Source: CAYWGR01 sp964458015
GTDB lineage: Bacteria > Planctomycetota > Planctomycetia > Pirellulales > Thermoguttaceae
Assembly: GCA_964458015.1 (NCBI GenBank)
Contig: CAYWGR010000233.1
Coordinates: 1 to 7,049 of the forward strand
DNA length: 7,049 nucleotides
Direction: 5' to 3'
Shown: positions 5,896 to 7,049 of the stretch, in pieces
Numbering within the stretch: position 1 is the stretch's first letter
Layout: every line of letters begins with the position of its first letter
Program-made: the position numbers and the translations under genes
The notes under the pieces: model-generated
What the model saw: only the letters and a program-made list of their open reading frames with translations
Databases searched by the model: none
Told to the model about the DNA's origin: nothing

Positions 5896-7049
5896 ATGAA
5901 ACAGTTATTGCGATTTTCGCTGCCGGTGATCATTCTCATGATCGTACCGAGCATGGCGATGGCGACGGTAACCAATGTGGCGTTGTACCACTTGGGGGAA
6001 GACGACCCCGGAGCGTTGAACGGCGGTGTTGGCAACTCGACGACCGTCGATGCCACCGGGGCCTATGGTCTCTCAAAGACCGCCAGTTCGTCCAGCTTGC
6101 CCGCGTATAGCAACGACACCATTGCGCAGGGCAGCACCCTGTCGATGAAGTTCGACGGAACGACGACTTCACCGCAACGGTATAGCTACGGATCGAACAT
6201 CTCTTCGCTTACCGATAACTTCGGAATCGAAGTATTGGTGCGAGCCGATACGACCGACTTTGCCACTAGCAGCTCTCTGTTGGCCTACAACGGAGATACC
6301 GGCGGCAACGGCGGATGGGGCATCTATCGCGACGGCAATACGTATTCCGGCCTTTATGGCGGTGTGACGTTTGTCAGCGGCATTGCCGCCGTGCCGGGCA
6401 TGTGGACACACCTCGCCTTGGTCCGTGCCAGCGGCACCACTAGGCTCTATGCCGATGGCATTGTCGTCGGAGAAACTACGGCCCCGCCAAATGTTCCTAA
6501 CACTGCGGGCTTCTTCATCGGAGGAAATCCGGACGGCAGCGACGGTGGAAAGGAAAACTTCCGCGGCTCGGTCGATAACGTTCGGGTGTTCTCGTTCAAT
6601 GAGGGCCAGTTCAATGCTTCCACCGACCTGAACGTCGGTTTCAAGGATCTCGCCATTTATCGTTTCGGCGAACTGGATCCCGGCGCTGTGGCAGGCAATG
6701 CCGGCAATTCCGCCACCGCCGATATGCTCGGCGTACATAATCTCACCGCCAGCGGTACGGGACAAACCTATTCGGCCACCACTGCCGGCGGCGGAACGAA
6801 CCTCAGCATGGACCTCAGCGGCACGGGATGCTACTCGACCGGTGTTTTCAGCACGATTACCGATAATTTCCGCCTCGAAGCCTGGGCCGCGGCCGACAAT
6901 ACGACCGATACGTCGATCGTTGCCTATAACGGAAGCACAAGTGGCTCAGGCTACGGTATCTTCCAGCATGGCGGCCATTGGATGGTCCTCTTTGGTGGAA
7001 CATTCATGCAGGATTTCGGCGATATCACGACGGGTGCCCTGACCCATTT
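5896..7049 (+). CDS. Secreted multi-LamG protein (3' end beyond the window)
   Basis: The frame is open from ATG 5896 to the right edge, 384 codons, with no stop. Residues 1-23 are a clear signal peptide: KQLLR charge, a hydrophobic core LPVIILMIVP, and a likely cut after SMAMA, so the product is exported. The mature part begins at once with a LamG/concanavalin-like module (about 27-240): LGEDDPGA (33-40), GIEVLVRAD, LLAYNGDTGGNGGWGIY, GMWTHLALVRASG, FFIGGNPDGSDGG and FRGSVDNVRVFSF. A second module starts at about 252 with IYRFGELDPGAVAGNAGN and continues with FRLEAWAAADN, SIVAYNGS, SGYGIFQHGGHW; it is cut off by the window. The period is about 224 residues. Such domains often bind carbohydrate or protein ligands, or act as surface or adhesion modules. 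The low-charge, Gly/Ser/Thr/Asn-rich composition suits a surface protein. A C-terminal sorting signal of PEP-CTERM type would be expected by analogy but is not visible. It is probably co-transcribed with the sigma factor and FecR-like genes. Confidence 0.88.
   Translation, partial: MKQLLRFSLPVIILMIVPSMAMATVTNVALYHLGEDDPGALNGGVGNSTTVDATGAYGLSKTASSSSLPAYSNDTIAQGSTLSMKFDGTTTSPQRYSYGSNISSLTDNFGIEVLVRADTTDFATSSSLLAYNGDTGGNGGWGIYRDGNTYSGLYGGVTFVSGIAAVPGMWTHLALVRASGTTRLYADGIVVGETTAPPNVPNTAGFFIGGNPDGSDGGKENFRGSVDNVRVFSFNEGQFNASTDLNVGFKDLAIYRFGELDPGAVAGNAGNSATADMLGVHNLTASGTGQTYSATTAGGGTNLSMDLSGTGCYSTGVFSTITDNFRLEAWAAADNTTDTSIVAYNGSTSGSGYGIFQHGGHWMVLFGGTFMQDFGDITTGALTH

Noticed and set aside
6169..6765. 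Minus-strand frame of 198 codons opposite the secreted LamG gene
   Set aside because: The plus strand has a signal peptide and two homologous LamG modules in a continuous frame; the antisense frame has no such support.

Overview
The window looks like chromosome from a planctomycete, probably of the Pirellulales type. This rests on three things. There is an EF-G of the spirochaete/planctomycete/mitochondrial kind. There is a short ECF sigma factor of the Rhodopirellula/Verrucomicrobium type, coupled to a FecR-like membrane protein carrying a LamG-type domain. A secreted LamG-type protein follows. This is judged from protein motifs by eye; no database search was possible.

Layout. Positions 1-234 are non-coding: a 16-base direct repeat (15/16 matching, 54-base period) and three GC-rich hairpins lie beyond the 3' end of fusA. 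Positions 235-2337 (minus strand) encode a complete, intact EF-G, with a plausible sigma-70-like promoter just upstream. Positions 2338-3114 are a divergent intergenic region of about 780 bases. It has no convincing gene but holds three palindromes with the same core, CGTTYACG. From 3115 rightwards on the plus strand runs an apparent operon: the ECF sigma factor (3115-3666), a FecR-like/LamG membrane protein (3663-5717), a candidate 56-residue small ORF (5714-5884), and a secreted multi-LamG protein that starts at 5896 and runs off the right edge.

How the genes fit together. The sigma factor and FecR-like genes overlap by ATGA with a perfect AGGAGG inside the sigma gene. The FecR-like stop overlaps the start of the small ORF in the same way. 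The small ORF's stop touches the Shine-Dalgarno of the secreted protein. The FecR-like protein would sit in the cytoplasmic membrane, with its short N-terminus toward the sigma factor and its FecR and LamG parts outside. Its LamG part has the same motif order as the two modules visible in the secreted neighbour, including the LGEDDPGA signature. The likely picture is a cell-surface signalling unit in which the regulator and an exported product share a binding module. That functional link is inference.

The most unusual signal is inside the FecR-like gene. Blocks of heptanucleotide repeats (GTGGTCA, AAATCAG and related 7-8-mers) have expanded in the linkers, even splitting the FecR domain, without breaking the reading frame. 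Two 70-base stretches are diverged copies of each other.
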